A stretch of 19,484 nt of DNA from BMS3Bbin11 sp034659075. Its GTDB lineage: Bacteria > Pseudomonadota > Gammaproteobacteria > BMS3Bbin11. The stretch lies in NCBI GenBank assembly GCA_034659075.1, contig JAYEGM010000026.1, positions 1-19,484 on the forward strand, read 5' to 3'. The notes under the pieces were generated by a model. The model searched no databases and was not told the DNA's origin. It worked only from the letters and a program-made list of their open reading frames with translations. This document shows positions 1 to 7,228 of this stretch, in pieces. Each line of letters starts with the position of its first letter. Within the stretch, counting starts at the first letter, position 1. The translations under genes were made by a program, and so were the position numbers.

Positions 1-89
1 GCATTTTCGAGTACCTTGATTAGTTTACCGGACTGGCCTGTGGGGCGAGTGACGACGATGGTGCAGTCTTGTAGTGGGGGTCTTGTCAT
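1..89 (-). CDS. hemD: Uroporphyrinogen-III synthase, N-terminal fragment (probable)
   Basis: Reading the complement from an ATG at 87-89 gives an open frame of 29 codons that runs off the window edge. It begins MTRPPLQDCTIVVTRP and continues TGQSGKLIKVLEN. A short strand followed by VTRPxGQ and a helix ending in LE is the usual start of HemD, which cyclises hydroxymethylbilane to uroporphyrinogen III in tetrapyrrole synthesis. Only this N-terminus is available, so the call rests on one motif. The gene is divergent from miaB across a spacer of about 310 bp. A weak AGAG lies just before the ATG. Confidence 0.6.
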   Translation of the reverse strand, partial: MTRPPLQDCTIVVTRPTGQSGKLIKVLEN

Positions 90-176
90 GCTCTATAGTT
101 TTGCTGGTTGCCTGTAGCCGAGGTTTGCCTGATATATGATACTAAAAGGAATCGCATTATTTTTGTTATTTTTTTA

Positions 177-204
177 TTGGTTACTCTTACCCATGAAGTA
201 AAAT
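177..204 (+). promoter_or_regulatory. Weak candidate sigma-70 promoter for the miaB operon
   Basis: TTGGTT (177-182) and TAAAAT (199-204) are separated by 16 bp, matching three and five consensus positions. The predicted transcript would have a leader of about 190 nt that includes the heptad array. In such AT-rich DNA chance matches are common, so this is only a candidate. Confidence 0.25.
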
Positions 205-291
205 ATCCGTATCGCATGTGATGTTTTATGAAAAAATAAATGCGAGAGCTTAAGCATAAAAAATAACACAATAATATGTTTATATTTTCAT

Positions 292-319
292 CTTTTACCG
301 TAAAACGTAACTCGTAAAA
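292..319 (-). repeat. Degenerate heptad array, TTTTACG type
   Basis: On the complement this reads as four 7-bp units: TTTTACG, AGTTACG, TTTTACG, GTAAAAG. The first 22 bp match 19284-19305 on the plus strand at 20 positions, so the two copies are inverted relative to each other near opposite ends of the window. It lies about 80 bp before the miaB start. Confidence 0.6.
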
Positions 320-401
320 TATTCTTAATACTAAGAAATTACTGGAAATTTACAGCAAATCCAGTTAGCTTACCCGTCCGAAACACTATTTCCGCATTTT
401 A

Positions 402-1802
402 ATGTCCAGATCCCGGCCCGCTGAGGCTATCAAAACCGGTCAGAAGCTCTTTATCAAGACCTTCGGCTGCCAGATGAACGAATATGATTCCAGCCGCATG
501 GCCGACATGCTGGCAAAGTCGCATGGGCTTTCTGTGACAACGGATGCCGAGCAGGCCGATGTGCTGCTGCTCAATACATGCTCGGTGCGTGAGAAAGCAC
601 AGGAAAAGGTATTTCACCAACTTGGCCGCTGGCGTGAATGGAAGCTGAAAAACCCTGATCTGGTGATTGGTGTCGGCGGTTGTGTGGCCAGCCAGGAAGG
701 TAAGGACATCCTGGCGCGGGCACCTTATGTCGATATCATATTTGGCCCGCAAACCTTGCACAGGTTGCCGCAGTTGCTCAACGAATGCCGCAAGGATCAT
801 CGCAGTGCGGTTGATACCAGTTTCCCTGAAATCGAAAAATTTGATGCCCTGCCTGAGCCTAGGGCAGAAGGTCCAACGGCATTCGTCTCCATCATGGAGG
901 GTTGCAGCAAATACTGCAGTTTCTGTGTTGTTCCCTTTACTCGCGGGGAAGAATTTTCACGCACCTTTGATGATGTTCTGGCAGAAATCGTTACTCTGGC
1001 CGGGCAGGGTGTGCGTGAAGTAAATTTGCTGGGGCAGAACGTCAATGCCTATCGGGGCGATATGCATGATGGGTCAGTTGCTGATCTTGCATTACTGATG
1101 CAATATGTCGCTGAGATCGAGGGTATAGAGCGCATACGATTCACTACTTCGCATCCGCTGGAATTCAGCGATTCATTAATTGATGCTTATGCCAGCATCC
1201 CCAAGTTGGTTGATCACCTGCATTTGCCGGTACAGTCAGGATCGGATCGCATCCTGTCGCTGATGAAAAGAGGTTATAGCACACAGGATTATCTGCAGAT
1301 TATTGAGAAGCTGAAGCAGGTGCGGCCGGGCATCAGTCTGTCTTCTGATTTTATTATTGGTTTTCCGGGCGAGACTGAGGACGATTTCCAGGCGACGATG
1401 GGTCTCATCGATGACGTCGGCTTCGATCATTCCTTCAGTTTTATCTACAGCGCGCGACCGGGTACGCCGGCGGCAGAGCTTGAGGATACGGTGCCAATGG
1501 CTGAGAAAAAACAGCGGCTTGCGGTATTGCAGAAAAATATACTGGAAAATGCTGCTGGAATTGGCCGGGACATGGTGGGTACTGTGCAAACCGTACTGGT
1601 AACAGGTATCTCAAGAAAAAGCAGCAGCGAGATATCCGGCCGGACAGAGAATAACCGGGTTGTGAATTTTGCCGGCCCGAGCCGCCTCATTGGCCAGATG
1701 GTGGATGTCAGAATTACCGAGGCCTTGCCGAATTCACTGCGTGGTGTGGCCGATGGTATCGAGCTGCCGCGCACTATCCCGGTACAGTGTGTGACAGGAT
1801 GA
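402..1802 (+). CDS. miaB: tRNA-2-methylthio-N6-dimethylallyladenosine synthase MiaB
   Basis: This radical-SAM methylthiotransferase adds the 2-methylthio group to i6A at position 37 of tRNAs reading UNN codons. The 466-residue protein is of normal length. The N-terminal UPF0004 domain carries the three cysteines for the auxiliary cluster: C23 in FGCQMNEYDS, C60 in NTCSVREKA and C94 in GGCVASQEG. The radical-SAM CxxxCxxC is C168, C172 and C175 in CSKYCSFCVVP. A TRAM-like RNA-binding region follows from about residue 390. The ATG at 402 gives an N-terminus of about 15 residues before the conserved LFIKTFGCQ. No clear Shine-Dalgarno precedes it. The gene overlaps ybeZ by 4 nt. Confidence 0.97.
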   Translation: MSRSRPAEAIKTGQKLFIKTFGCQMNEYDSSRMADMLAKSHGLSVTTDAEQADVLLLNTCSVREKAQEKVFHQLGRWREWKLKNPDLVIGVGGCVASQEGKDILARAPYVDIIFGPQTLHRLPQLLNECRKDHRSAVDTSFPEIEKFDALPEPRAEGPTAFVSIMEGCSKYCSFCVVPFTRGEEFSRTFDDVLAEIVTLAGQGVREVNLLGQNVNAYRGDMHDGSVADLALLMQYVAEIEGIERIRFTTSHPLEFSDSLIDAYASIPKLVDHLHLPVQSGSDRILSLMKRGYSTQDYLQIIEKLKQVRPGISLSSDFIIGFPGETEDDFQATMGLIDDVGFDHSFSFIYSARPGTPAAELEDTVPMAEKKQRLAVLQKNILENAAGIGRDMVGTVQTVLVTGISRKSSSEISGRTENNRVVNFAGPSRLIGQMVDVRITEALPNSLRGVADGIELPRTIPVQCVTG

Positions 1803-2791
1803 GTGTGTCTGAACCGGTTCATCATTTCACTCTGCAGTCTGCTGATAACAAAAGGCTGGCGACCCTATGCGGCCAGTTTGATACCAACATCAAGCAGATT
1901 GAGAAATTCTTTGATACAAAAATTATGCACAGGGCCGGGGACTTTACTGTCTTTGGCGGCAGGAAGCTGACCAATAAAATCGAGGCCGTGATAAATGATC
2001 TGTATGCACATGTAGCGGAAGGCGAAGAACTGGATACGACGTCGGTACATGTCGTTCTGCAGCATTTGTCACAAAAAAAAGGTGCAGCTGATGAAATCCT
2101 GACCATCAGGACACCACGCGCAAAAGTCCGCTTACGCAACCCGCGTCAGCAGGCTTATGCCAGGAATGTTATCTCTCATGATATAAATTTTGCCATTGGT
2201 CCTGCGGGAACTGGCAAGACATATATCGCAGTGGCCTGTGCCATTGAAGCGCTGGAAAAAGAAGAGATCAGCCGTATAGTCCTGGTACGGCCGGCGGTTG
2301 AAGCCGGTGAACGCCTGGGTTTTCTGCCGGGCGATCTTGAACAGAAGGTCGACCCTTATTTGCGGCCACTCTATGATGCGCTGTATGAAATGCTCGGTTT
2401 TGAGCGAGTCGACCGCCTGCTTGAACGCCATATAATTGAAATTGCACCGCTGGCCTATATGCGAGGAAGAACCTTAAATGATGCAATGGCGATACTTGAT
2501 GAAGCGCAGAACACCACGGAAGAACAAATGCGCATGTTTCTGACACGTATAGGTTGCGGTTCGCGTGCCATAATCACTGGTGACGTGACGCAAACAGACC
2601 TGCCGCGCTCGCAGCGTTCAGGTCTGGCACATGCGATCAGGGTTCTTGGCGGGATTAGCGAAATTAAATTTAATTATTTTAAATCTGTGGATGTCGTCAG
2701 ACATCCGCTGGTGCAGAAGATTGTTGAGGCCTATCAGGCTGTTGATGGGAAAAACAGCACGGAGGCCAATGGCAATGCCGCTGATGATTGA
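1799..2791 (+). CDS. ybeZ: PhoH-like ATPase YbeZ
   Basis: PhoH-family P-loop ATPase of 330 residues that partners YbeY in rRNA maturation and RNA quality control. The Walker A motif GPAGTGKT is at residues 134-141, and the Walker B motif AILDEAQN starts at residue 231. The conserved VRPAVEAGE, PLAYMRGRTL and TGDVTQTDLP blocks of the family are all present. I chose the ATG at 1799, whose ATGA overlaps the miaB stop and implies translational coupling. An in-frame GTG at 1787 would add only four residues and has no better ribosome-binding site. The last 17 bp overlap the ybeY start. Confidence 0.94.
   Translation: MSVSEPVHHFTLQSADNKRLATLCGQFDTNIKQIEKFFDTKIMHRAGDFTVFGGRKLTNKIEAVINDLYAHVAEGEELDTTSVHVVLQHLSQKKGAADEILTIRTPRAKVRLRNPRQQAYARNVISHDINFAIGPAGTGKTYIAVACAIEALEKEEISRIVLVRPAVEAGERLGFLPGDLEQKVDPYLRPLYDALYEMLGFERVDRLLERHIIEIAPLAYMRGRTLNDAMAILDEAQNTTEEQMRMFLTRIGCGSRAIITGDVTQTDLPRSQRSGLAHAIRVLGGISEIKFNYFKSVDVVRHPLVQKIVEAYQAVDGKNSTEANGNAADD
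2761..2765 (+). promoter_or_regulatory. Shine-Dalgarno that decides the ybeY start
   Basis: GGAGG inside the 3' end of ybeZ is 9 nt before the ATG at 2775 but only 3 nt before the ATG at 2769 and 18 nt before the ATG at 2784. Spacing therefore favours 2775. Confidence 0.6.
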
Positions 2792-3230
2792 TCTGCAGCT
2801 TGCACTGAATGATGAGAAAATTCCCGATAAGGCACAGTTTCAGATTTGGGTCGATGCAGCTGCTGCTGCCTGTGATTGTGCTGACAAAGAGCTGGTAATC
2901 CGTGTGACCGGTGCAGAAGAAAGTGCCGAGATGAATGATCGTTACCGGCATAAATCGGGTCCGACCAATGTCCTGTCTTTTCCTTTTGAAGATCCACCCG
3001 GTGTAACCACCGGCATACTTGGCGACCTTGTGATCTGTGCGCCGGTGGTTCAACGTGAAGCTGAAGATCAAGATAAGGCCATTGAGGCGCACTGGGCACA
3101 TATATTGATACACGGTGTGCTGCATCTTTGTGGCTATGATCATGTTGATCAAAAACATGCCGATGAAATGGAAGCACTGGAAACAACTATCCTGGCTGAC
3201 CTGGGTTACCCGCCGCCTTATGCTGAATAA
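2775..3230 (+). CDS. ybeY: Endoribonuclease / rRNA maturation factor YbeY
   Basis: Zinc-dependent single-strand endoribonuclease involved in 16S rRNA 3'-end maturation and 70S quality control. From the chosen start it is 151 residues, close to the family's usual 150-160. The zinc site HGVLHLCGYDH lies near the C-terminus, with H113, H117 and H123 as ligands. The preceding NVLSFPFE and GDLVICAP blocks are typical. The open frame extends upstream into ybeZ, but that extension would lack family similarity. Three ATGs lie close together (2769, 2775, 2784), and Shine-Dalgarno spacing favours 2775. The gene lies inside the ybeZ-ybeY-ybeX-lnt order common to proteobacteria. Confidence 0.93.
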   Translation: MPLMIDLQLALNDEKIPDKAQFQIWVDAAAAACDCADKELVIRVTGAEESAEMNDRYRHKSGPTNVLSFPFEDPPGVTTGILGDLVICAPVVQREAEDQDKAIEAHWAHILIHGVLHLCGYDHVDQKHADEMEALETTILADLGYPPPYAE

Positions 3231-3250
3231 ATCCTTTAATAGAACATCTT

Positions 3251-4123
3251 ATGAAGAAAAAACTTAAAAAACCCCGACCTCGTTTGCGTTCCTGGTTGGC
3301 CCGGTTAGGCTTGTCACTGCTCGGGAAATCCATGGAACGCGATGACATAATCAAAATTCTGCGCACGGCCGCAGAAAAGCAGCTCATCAGTTTTGATGCG
3401 CTGGATATGATTGAAGGTGTTTTTCAGGTGTCTGCGATGCAGGTGAGAGACATTATGGTGCCGCGTTCGCAAATGGTGGTGCTGGAAAGGGATGTGTCAC
3501 CGGAAAATTGCCTGCCAGTGATGAATGAACATGGGTACTCCCGTTACCCGGTGATAAAGGAAGACCGCGACAATGTCATTGGTGTACTGCTTGCCAAAGA
3601 TCTGCTGCGGTATTTTGATAGTGATCAGCAGCAGCGGTTTGTGTTCAGGGATATCCTTCGCGAAGCCGTGTTTGTACCCGAGAGTAAACGACTCAATATG
3701 CTGCTGGCAGACTTCCTTGCCAATCGTAATCACATGGCCATCGTAATGAATGAATACGGCGGCGTTGCCGGTCTGGTCACCATCGAAGATGTGCTGGAGC
3801 AGATTGTCGGTGATATTCAGGATGAGTTTGACTACGATGAAGATGACAGCATGATTCGCAGAACAGATGACGGTTTTGTAGTTAAAGCCCTGACCACCCT
3901 GGACGATTTTAATGAATATTTTGGCAGTGGCTTTGCTGCAGGGGATATCGAGACTATCGGCGGCCTGGTCACCAACAGCTTTTCTTATCTGCCGGAACGC
4001 GGTGAGTCTGTCGACATCAACGGTTTCTGTTTTACCGTTCTGCATTGCGATAGCCGGCGCATCAATCTGCTTAAATTGACAGAAATAGAGAGCCAGGACT
4101 CCTCAGCGGAAACCCCAGCATGA
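3251..4123 (+). CDS. ybeX: CorC/YbeX-type CBS-domain protein
   Basis: Protein of 290 residues with a basic N-terminus (MKKKLKKPRPR), then a tandem CBS pair at about residues 60-185 and a CorC_HlyC transporter-associated domain at about residues 200-285. The phrases VRDIMVPRSQMV, GYSRYPVI and NEYGGVAGLVTIEDVLEQIVGDI are typical of the family. There is no membrane domain, so this is the short soluble form. It has been linked to magnesium/cobalt efflux and, because of its fixed position beside ybeZY and lnt, to ribosome or envelope maintenance; the exact role is unsettled. It starts 20 nt after ybeY and overlaps lnt by 4 nt (ATGA). Its ribosome-binding site is weak. Confidence 0.93.
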   Translation: MKKKLKKPRPRLRSWLARLGLSLLGKSMERDDIIKILRTAAEKQLISFDALDMIEGVFQVSAMQVRDIMVPRSQMVVLERDVSPENCLPVMNEHGYSRYPVIKEDRDNVIGVLLAKDLLRYFDSDQQQRFVFRDILREAVFVPESKRLNMLLADFLANRNHMAIVMNEYGGVAGLVTIEDVLEQIVGDIQDEFDYDEDDSMIRRTDDGFVVKALTTLDDFNEYFGSGFAAGDIETIGGLVTNSFSYLPERGESVDINGFCFTVLHCDSRRINLLKLTEIESQDSSAETPA

Positions 4124-5631
4124 TAAAGCCACGATGGCAGGATGCCATCGTACTGCTTGCCGGGGTCGGTCTGGTGCTTGCTTTTGCACCGTTTGCTTTT
4201 TATCCGCTGGCAATCATTTTCCCTGCCGTCCTGTTTTACTTCTGGTCTGAAGCCACCCCTGCCCGATCCGCCTGGCTGGGTTTTGTGTTTGGACTCGGTT
4301 TATTTGGCGCCGGTGCCTCCTGGGTTTATATCTCGATTCACGAATTTGGATTTATGCCGGCGCCATTGGCCGCTTTTCTTGTATTTCTGTTCGTGGCCTT
4401 TCTTTCTCTTTTACCTGCCGCTGCAGGCTGGCTGCAGGCTGGCGTGATGAAACCCGGTGCTTACCGACTGCTATTTGCTGTGCCTGTGTTCTGGGTATTG
4501 ATGGAGTGGCTGCGGGGCTGGTTGATGACAGGCTTCCCCTGGCTAAATCTCGGGTATTCACAGAGCAATAGTCTGTTAATGAATTTGGCGCCACTTATCG
4601 GTGTTTATGGCATGAGCCTGTTTGTTGCGATACTGGCAGCACTTGCTGCCATGTTGATAAGAGGCGGGAGCTGGCAGCGCCTGCTGGCAACAGGATGCCT
4701 GTTTGCAGGTATTTTTATTGTCAGCAGGATCAGCGGTGGCATGCAGTATGTTGCGCCGGTCGGAGAGAAAGTAGACATCGCCCTGCTGCAGGGCAATGTA
4801 CCTCTCAGCGAGAAATGGAAACCGGGCGCCAGTCATAAGGTGATTGCTCACTATGTTGCACTTAGCCGGAAAGTGGTTGATGGCAGCGCGATTATTGTCT
4901 GGCCGGAAGGCGCTGTACCCGATAGCTGGCAGCATGTTTCCGATTGGATCGGCCTGTCATTGCCCCGAAGACAGGATGGCAGTGCCCCCGACTATCTAGT
5001 TGGTGCTATTGATTCACATCCCGCCGGGAATTATTACAATGCCGCAATCACTGTGCTGGATTCAAATAAAAAACCCGTGGCAAATGGAGTCTATAGAAAA
5101 CAGCACCTGGTGCCCTTCGGTGAATTTCTTCCGTTAAAGCCCCTGTTGGGCTGGCTGATAGACTATCTGAAAATACCGATGTCAGATTTTACCCGCTGGC
5201 AGGGCGCTCAACCCGATTTAGTACTGGGCGGCTGGCCAGTAGCGGTCAGTATTTGTTATGAAGATGCCTTTGGTGAGGAACTGGCAGCACCCGCCGCTGA
5301 TGCAGCATTCCTGATCAATATCTCTGAAGATGCCTGGTTCGGCGATTCACTGGCCCCGCATCAGCGCCTGCAGATGGCACAAATCAGGGCGCGAGAAACT
5401 GGCCGCTACTTCGTCAGGGCCGCCAACACCGGCTTCACCGCGGTGATCAACGAAAAAGGTGAAATCACCTCTAGCCTGCCACAGTTCACCTCGGGTGTCC
5501 TGGTCTCCGAAGTGATTCCAATGAAAGGCCTGACGCCTTATGTTCGTTATGGCAACAGCCTGTTTCTTGGATTGCTACTTCTTTGGTTCTTGCCAGTTTT
5601 GTATGTCAGGTTCTGGACGAAAGACAGATAG
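4120..5631 (+). CDS. lnt: Apolipoprotein N-acyltransferase
   Basis: Inner-membrane enzyme that adds the third acyl chain to the N-terminal cysteine of lipoproteins before Lol sorting. At 503 residues it is of usual length. The first about 210 residues are rich in hydrophobic helices, followed by a nitrilase-fold domain. The catalytic triad is E263 in VWPEGAVP, K327 in YRKQHLVPFGEF and C379 in SICYEDAFGE. A final hydrophobic helix at about residues 480-497 returns the chain to the membrane. Translation is probably coupled to ybeX through the ATGA overlap. It is the last plus-strand gene of this block and converges on mgtE across about 100 bp of repeat-bearing spacer. Confidence 0.96.
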   Translation: MIKPRWQDAIVLLAGVGLVLAFAPFAFYPLAIIFPAVLFYFWSEATPARSAWLGFVFGLGLFGAGASWVYISIHEFGFMPAPLAAFLVFLFVAFLSLLPAAAGWLQAGVMKPGAYRLLFAVPVFWVLMEWLRGWLMTGFPWLNLGYSQSNSLLMNLAPLIGVYGMSLFVAILAALAAMLIRGGSWQRLLATGCLFAGIFIVSRISGGMQYVAPVGEKVDIALLQGNVPLSEKWKPGASHKVIAHYVALSRKVVDGSAIIVWPEGAVPDSWQHVSDWIGLSLPRRQDGSAPDYLVGAIDSHPAGNYYNAAITVLDSNKKPVANGVYRKQHLVPFGEFLPLKPLLGWLIDYLKIPMSDFTRWQGAQPDLVLGGWPVAVSICYEDAFGEELAAPAADAAFLINISEDAWFGDSLAPHQRLQMAQIRARETGRYFVRAANTGFTAVINEKGEITSSLPQFTSGVLVSEVIPMKGLTPYVRYGNSLFLGLLLLWFLPVLYVRFWTKDR

Positions 5632-5634
5632 AAA

Positions 5635-5669
5635 GTTTCAAGTTTCAAGTCACAAGACTAAAGACTAAA
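5635..5669 (+). repeat. Degenerate heptad array, GTTTCAA type
   Basis: Five 7-bp units follow the lnt stop: GTTTCAA, GTTTCAA, GTCACAA, GACTAAA, GACTAAA. The segment 5633-5644 (AAGTTTCAAGTT) is exactly complementary to 5716-5727 (AACTTGAAACTT), next to the mgtE stop. The two could form a 12-bp stem closing a loop of about 70 nt between two convergent genes. Confidence 0.7.
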
Positions 5670-5684
5670 CATCTAAAGCCATTA

Positions 5685-5704
5685 CCTCCGTGTCCTCTGT
5701 GGTT
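5685..5704 (-). repeat. Possible dispersed intergenic element, ACCACAGAGGACACGGAGG type
   Basis: The complement reads AACCACAGAGGACACGGAGG. From memory, very similar strings occur in intergenic DNA of many environmental proteobacteria. A poorer match (about 14 of 19) lies at 15825-15843 on the plus strand, in the kdsC-lptC spacer. Here it sits inside the loop between the two inverted heptad arrays. Only a genome-wide count would show that it is a repeat in this organism. Confidence 0.4.
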
Positions 5705-5732
5705 AACTGTTTTTGAACTTGAAACTTCTTTT

Positions 5733-7088
5733 CTACGCCAAAAACACCGTTGCCAGGCCAAGAAAGCTGACAAAGCCAACCACATCTGCCACGGTTGTCA
5801 GGGCAACGCCGCCTGCTAATGCCGGGTCTATACCCATGCGGCGCAGTGTGCTGGGCAGCAGGGCGCCGAACAGGGCGGAGCTGGCCATGGTGATGATCAT
5901 GGCGGCACCGATAATCAATGCCAGTGACAGGTTGTTAAACCACAGCAGGGTGACTACTGTTACTACCACTGCCCAGACCAGGCCGTTCAGGCTGCCGACC
6001 AGCAGTTCTTTAATAAAAACCTTGCGTGCATTATTGTCAGTGATAGTGCCGTTTGACAGGCCGCGGATGACGACCGTCAGGCTCTGGATGCCGGCATTTC
6101 CGCCCATGCTGGCGACCACCGGCATCAATACCGCCAAAGCCACCAGGCCGCTGATGGTTTCCTGGAATCGACCGATAACGGCAGCAGCAATAAAAGCTGT
6201 GATAAGGTTTACACCCAGCCACAGCGCGCGACTGCGCGAGGTGTGAATGATGGGTGCGAATATATCCTCTTCTTCATCAAGACCGGCGGGAGCCATGACG
6301 CGTCTATCTGCTTCGTCCTGGATGACATCGACGATATCATCAATGGTAATACGGCCCAGCAGGCAGTTATTATCATCAACCACGGGTGCTGACATCAGGT
6401 TGTAGCGGGCGAAGGCCTGTGCGACTTCTGTTTGTGACTGTTCGACAGAAAAGGTGCGCACCCCGGTATAGGTGATCTCATCGATACGTTGCGTGTCATC
6501 AGCAGTTACCAGCTCGGACAAGTGTAGCGCGCCAATCAGTTTGTTATTACGATCGACAACAAACAATTTATCCGTGTATTCCGGAAGTTTGCTCAGCATG
6601 CGCAGATAACGGCGGGTGACGGCAACGGTGACACGTGGTCGGATTGCGACCGCATCGATGTCCATCAAGCCACCGGCGCTGTCCTCGGCATAGGAGAGGA
6701 CGGCGTTTAGACGATCACGCTTCTCCCGGTCCGCGATATATAGCACTTCCGCGATAACATCGTCAGGCAGTTCCGGGATTAGATCGGCAATTTCATCCGT
6801 GTCGAGACTTTGTACAGCGGCGGCCAGCGTATGCGTATCCATTTCGGCCATCAGGCCTTCGCGGACACCTTCCGACAGTTCAATCAGGCTTTCACCACGG
6901 CGTGAATTGTCTATATATGGCCAGACCAGCGCACGTTTTTCAGGCGGGATTGACTCCAGCAGCTGAGCAATATCGGCCGGGTGGAGCTTTTGCAGATTTT
7001 CCTTAATTTGTTCGATGCCAGACTCGTCCAGCACAGTGATGATGTGCTCTATAAGATCATCGAGATTATTAGGGCTAGCTGCAGTCAT
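5733..7088 (-). CDS. mgtE: Magnesium transporter MgtE
   Basis: Mg2+ channel/transporter of 451 residues. An N-terminal superhelical domain (about 1-120, with PADIAQLLE and LPDDVIAEVL repeats) is followed by two CBS domains (about 125-250), which sense cytosolic Mg2+. About five transmembrane helices follow from residue 275. The pore signature survives in the last helix as LTTVADVVGF followed by FLGLATV, including the conserved acidic residue. I chose the ATG at 7088, which has GGAG 5 nt upstream; a TTG at 7103 would place that Shine-Dalgarno inside the gene. It is separated from ptsI by about 134 bp on the same strand, so it may be the last gene of the long transcript or have its own promoter. 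Confidence 0.94.
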   Translation of the reverse strand: MTAASPNNLDDLIEHIITVLDESGIEQIKENLQKLHPADIAQLLESIPPEKRALVWPYIDNSRRGESLIELSEGVREGLMAEMDTHTLAAAVQSLDTDEIADLIPELPDDVIAEVLYIADREKRDRLNAVLSYAEDSAGGLMDIDAVAIRPRVTVAVTRRYLRMLSKLPEYTDKLFVVDRNNKLIGALHLSELVTADDTQRIDEITYTGVRTFSVEQSQTEVAQAFARYNLMSAPVVDDNNCLLGRITIDDIVDVIQDEADRRVMAPAGLDEEEDIFAPIIHTSRSRALWLGVNLITAFIAAAVIGRFQETISGLVALAVLMPVVASMGGNAGIQSLTVVIRGLSNGTITDNNARKVFIKELLVGSLNGLVWAVVVTVVTLLWFNNLSLALIIGAAMIITMASSALFGALLPSTLRRMGIDPALAGGVALTTVADVVGFVSFLGLATVFLA

Positions 7089-7122
7089 CTTGGCTCCGCT
7101 CAAGGTTGGGCGGAGTTTATCA

Positions 7123-7149
7123 GATCAAGATCAAAGATGAAGGATAAAA
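7123..7149 (+). repeat. Degenerate heptad array, GATNNNN type
   Basis: Units GATCAA (one base short), GATCAAA, GATGAAG and GATAAAA follow in tandem in the spacer between mgtE and ptsI. The spelling differs from the GTTTCAA arrays but the 7-bp period is the same. A related run lies at 18585-18618. Confidence 0.45.
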
Positions 7150-7195
7150 GAAATTTCAGGTACCCGGTTAAAACATTGTGTGTTCCGGTTTATGT

Positions 7196-7228
7196 TTTTA
7201 ATCTGTAGATCTGGAACCTGGATTAAAA
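7196..7228 (-). terminator. Weak AT-rich hairpin at the ptsI 3' end
   Basis: TTTTAATC (7196-7203) and GATTAAAA (7221-7228) are perfect 8-bp inverted arms around a 17-nt loop that spans the ptsI stop. The stem is almost pure A-T and no clear U-tract follows on the minus strand, so termination here is doubtful. Confidence 0.25.

Larger units (their letters stand above)
90..401. other. AT-rich divergent spacer between hemD and miaB
   Basis: This stretch of 312 bp holds no convincing gene; the one short reading frame on the minus strand has no family-like features. It is clearly richer in A+T than its flanks. It contains a degenerate heptad array (292-319), a 6-bp inverted repeat TTCTTA-ATAC-TAAGAA (322-337), a wider-spaced pair TCGCAT/ATGCGA (212-217 and 240-245) and a weak candidate promoter for miaB. 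Promoters for both divergent genes must lie here unless miaB is transcribed from further upstream. Confidence 0.6.

Noticed and set aside
399..800. 133-codon minus-strand frame opposite miaB
   Set aside because: It is antisense to the cysteine-bearing MiaB N-terminal domain and shows no protein-like motif.
2631..2774. Upstream extension of the ybeY reading frame inside ybeZ
   Set aside because: It lies wholly in conserved ybeZ coding sequence, would make YbeY far longer than its family, and the GGAGG at 2761-2765 points to the ATG at 2775.
5713..6246. 177-codon plus-strand frame across the 3' half of mgtE
   Set aside because: It is the complement of the conserved MgtE membrane domain, with basic, low-complexity translation and no family motifs.
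7089..7103. TTG start for mgtE
   Set aside because: GGAG is ideally placed for the ATG at 7088 and would be inside the gene if TTG were used.
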